From positions 1 through 48,212 of the forward strand of contig NZ_NXMA01000013.1 of assembly GCF_005406215.1 (NCBI RefSeq): 48,212 bases of DNA, given 5' to 3'. Within the stretch, counting starts at the first letter, position 1, and every line of letters starts with the position of its first letter. The translations under genes and the position numbers were made by a program. The notes beneath the pieces were generated by a model that saw only the letters and a list, made by a program, of their open reading frames with translations, was not told where the DNA came from and made no database searches. Source of the DNA: Campylobacter aviculae (lineage in GTDB: Bacteria; Campylobacterota; Campylobacteria; Campylobacterales; Campylobacteraceae). This document shows, piece by piece, positions 47,678 through 48,212 of the stretch.

Positions 47678-48061
47678 TCACTTAGGTACCACCATATCAC
47701 TGCGACATTCTATGATGGTATGGACATTTCCGCGTGGATTGAAATCCCCTACAACTTTGATCCATTTTGGCTTGAGTTTGTCTTTTAGAGTGTTATAAAT
47801 TTCATTGATACTTGCTTCATGTGAAACATTTCTATGCATAAAAGTATTGATATAAAGTTTTATAGCCTTAAGTTCGACGACAAATTGATCCGGTATATAC
47901 TCAAGGTATATCGTTGCAAAGTCAGGATAACCACTCCTAGGACAACAACACATAAATTCAGGTAAAGTGATCTTTATGATATAGTCATTCTTAGCATCAT
48001 TGGGCCAAATTTCCATATTATCAACATCAAATTCTTTGATTTCTTTTTCACCATAACGCAT
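47678..48061 (-). CDS. queF: NADPH-dependent 7-cyano-7-deazaguanine reductase
   Basis: 127 residues, the short unimodular QueF. It reduces preQ0 to preQ1 in queuosine synthesis. The catalytic Cys is in FMCCCPRSGYPDFA (C40 before the Pro, D47 nearby), and the QueF motif reads ELKAIKLYI, followed by RNVSHEASINEI. AAAGGAAAAATCA precedes the ATG. Matches Cj1724c. Confidence 0.95.
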   Translation of the reverse strand: MRYGEKEIKEFDVDNMEIWPNDAKNDYIIKITLPEFMCCCPRSGYPDFATIYLEYIPDQFVVELKAIKLYINTFMHRNVSHEASINEIYNTLKDKLKPKWIKVVGDFNPRGNVHTIIECRSDMVVPK

Positions 48062-48106
48062 TGATTTTTCCTTTGTAATAATTTAAAATTCAAATTATAC
48101 CAAATT

Positions 48107-48212
48107 TCATTTCTTAAAATTCATATTCTTAGCACCAACTGAAACTGCATTTCCTGCTCCGTTACCTTCAGCCGCACCGGCACCGGCAAGTATGGTTGAA
48201 CTTTCATTCACA
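48107..48212 (-). CDS. C-terminal end of an unidentified protein (partial)
   Basis: On the minus strand an open frame runs in from the right edge and stops at TGA 48107-48109, about 46 bases before the queF start codon. The 34 visible residues are Gly/Ala/Asn-rich (LAGAGAAEGNGAGNAVSVG) and end NMNFKK. The stretch is clearly richer in G+C than its surroundings. Composition resembles repeat-rich surface or secreted proteins, but no family can be named. Confidence 0.45.
   Translation of the reverse strand, partial: VNESSTILAGAGAAEGNGAGNAVSVGAKNMNFKK

Overview
The window looks like chromosomal DNA from a thermophilic Campylobacter close to C. jejuni, C. coli or C. upsaliensis. The DNA is very AT-rich. 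Housekeeping genes follow the C. jejuni Cj1669c-Cj1724c order: ligase, cgpA, eno, recA, mqnD, fliQ, murB, cysQ, gltA, bioB, topA, secY, the S10/spc ribosomal cluster, rnj, ksgA, rlmN and queF. Other campylobacterial marks are futalosine-pathway menaquinone synthesis, an N-glycosylation-type periplasmic protein, a periplasmic asparaginase and two G9 homopolymer tracts. Species assignment is inference.

Layout. 1-8700 is an accessory region beside a five-gene tRNA cluster (Pro, His, Arg, Arg, Leu; 8699-9136). It holds a tail of an unknown gene, a small membrane protein, two related membrane proteins each paired with a small cysteine-rich protein, a 545-residue membrane protein with a possible Mrr-like nuclease motif, a WYL-domain regulator, a frameshifted DUF2779 nuclease/exonuclease and an orphan ORF. 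9187-13222 is a minus-strand chain read recA, eno, FtsB-like, cgpA, ligase. 13356-15515 is plus strand (mqnD, fliQ, murB, a 57-aa ORF). 15532-22695 is a minus-strand metabolic block. 22860-24131 is an MFS transporter ending at a bidirectional terminator. 24172-33930 is the S10/spc operon from rpsJ to secY. 34191-37430 carries a PAP2 phosphatase with a G9 tract against its -10 box, a DAACS symporter and a periplasmic asparaginase. 37457-42823 is RNA processing: pseudouridine synthase, RNase J, KsgA, a nucleoside-phosphorylase-like protein, RlmN and a 34-aa membrane peptide. 42934-45165 is a second accessory patch with a candidate toxin-antitoxin pair, four tRNAs and a glycosyltransferase pseudogene. 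45306-48212 holds a conserved hypothetical, a Gfo/Idh/MocA oxidoreductase, an outer-membrane barrel, queF and the end of an unknown gene.

The best candidate for an undescribed system is 273-5592. Its parts are a divergent promoter with the same box at both -35 positions, two paralogous membrane proteins (one lacking the glycine-rich core), two metal-binding-type small proteins, a G9 tract inside a TTGACA/TAAAAT promoter spacer, a membrane protein with an E...D...QxK signature, and a WYL regulator. This combination resembles switchable conflict or defence loci, but that function is inferred. Several reading frames look broken or oddly started: the DUF2779 gene, the family-90 glycosyltransferase, an ATA start and a CTG start.

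No rRNA genes, insertion sequences, CRISPR arrays or riboswitches were recognised. No stretch over 300 bases lacks a gene.
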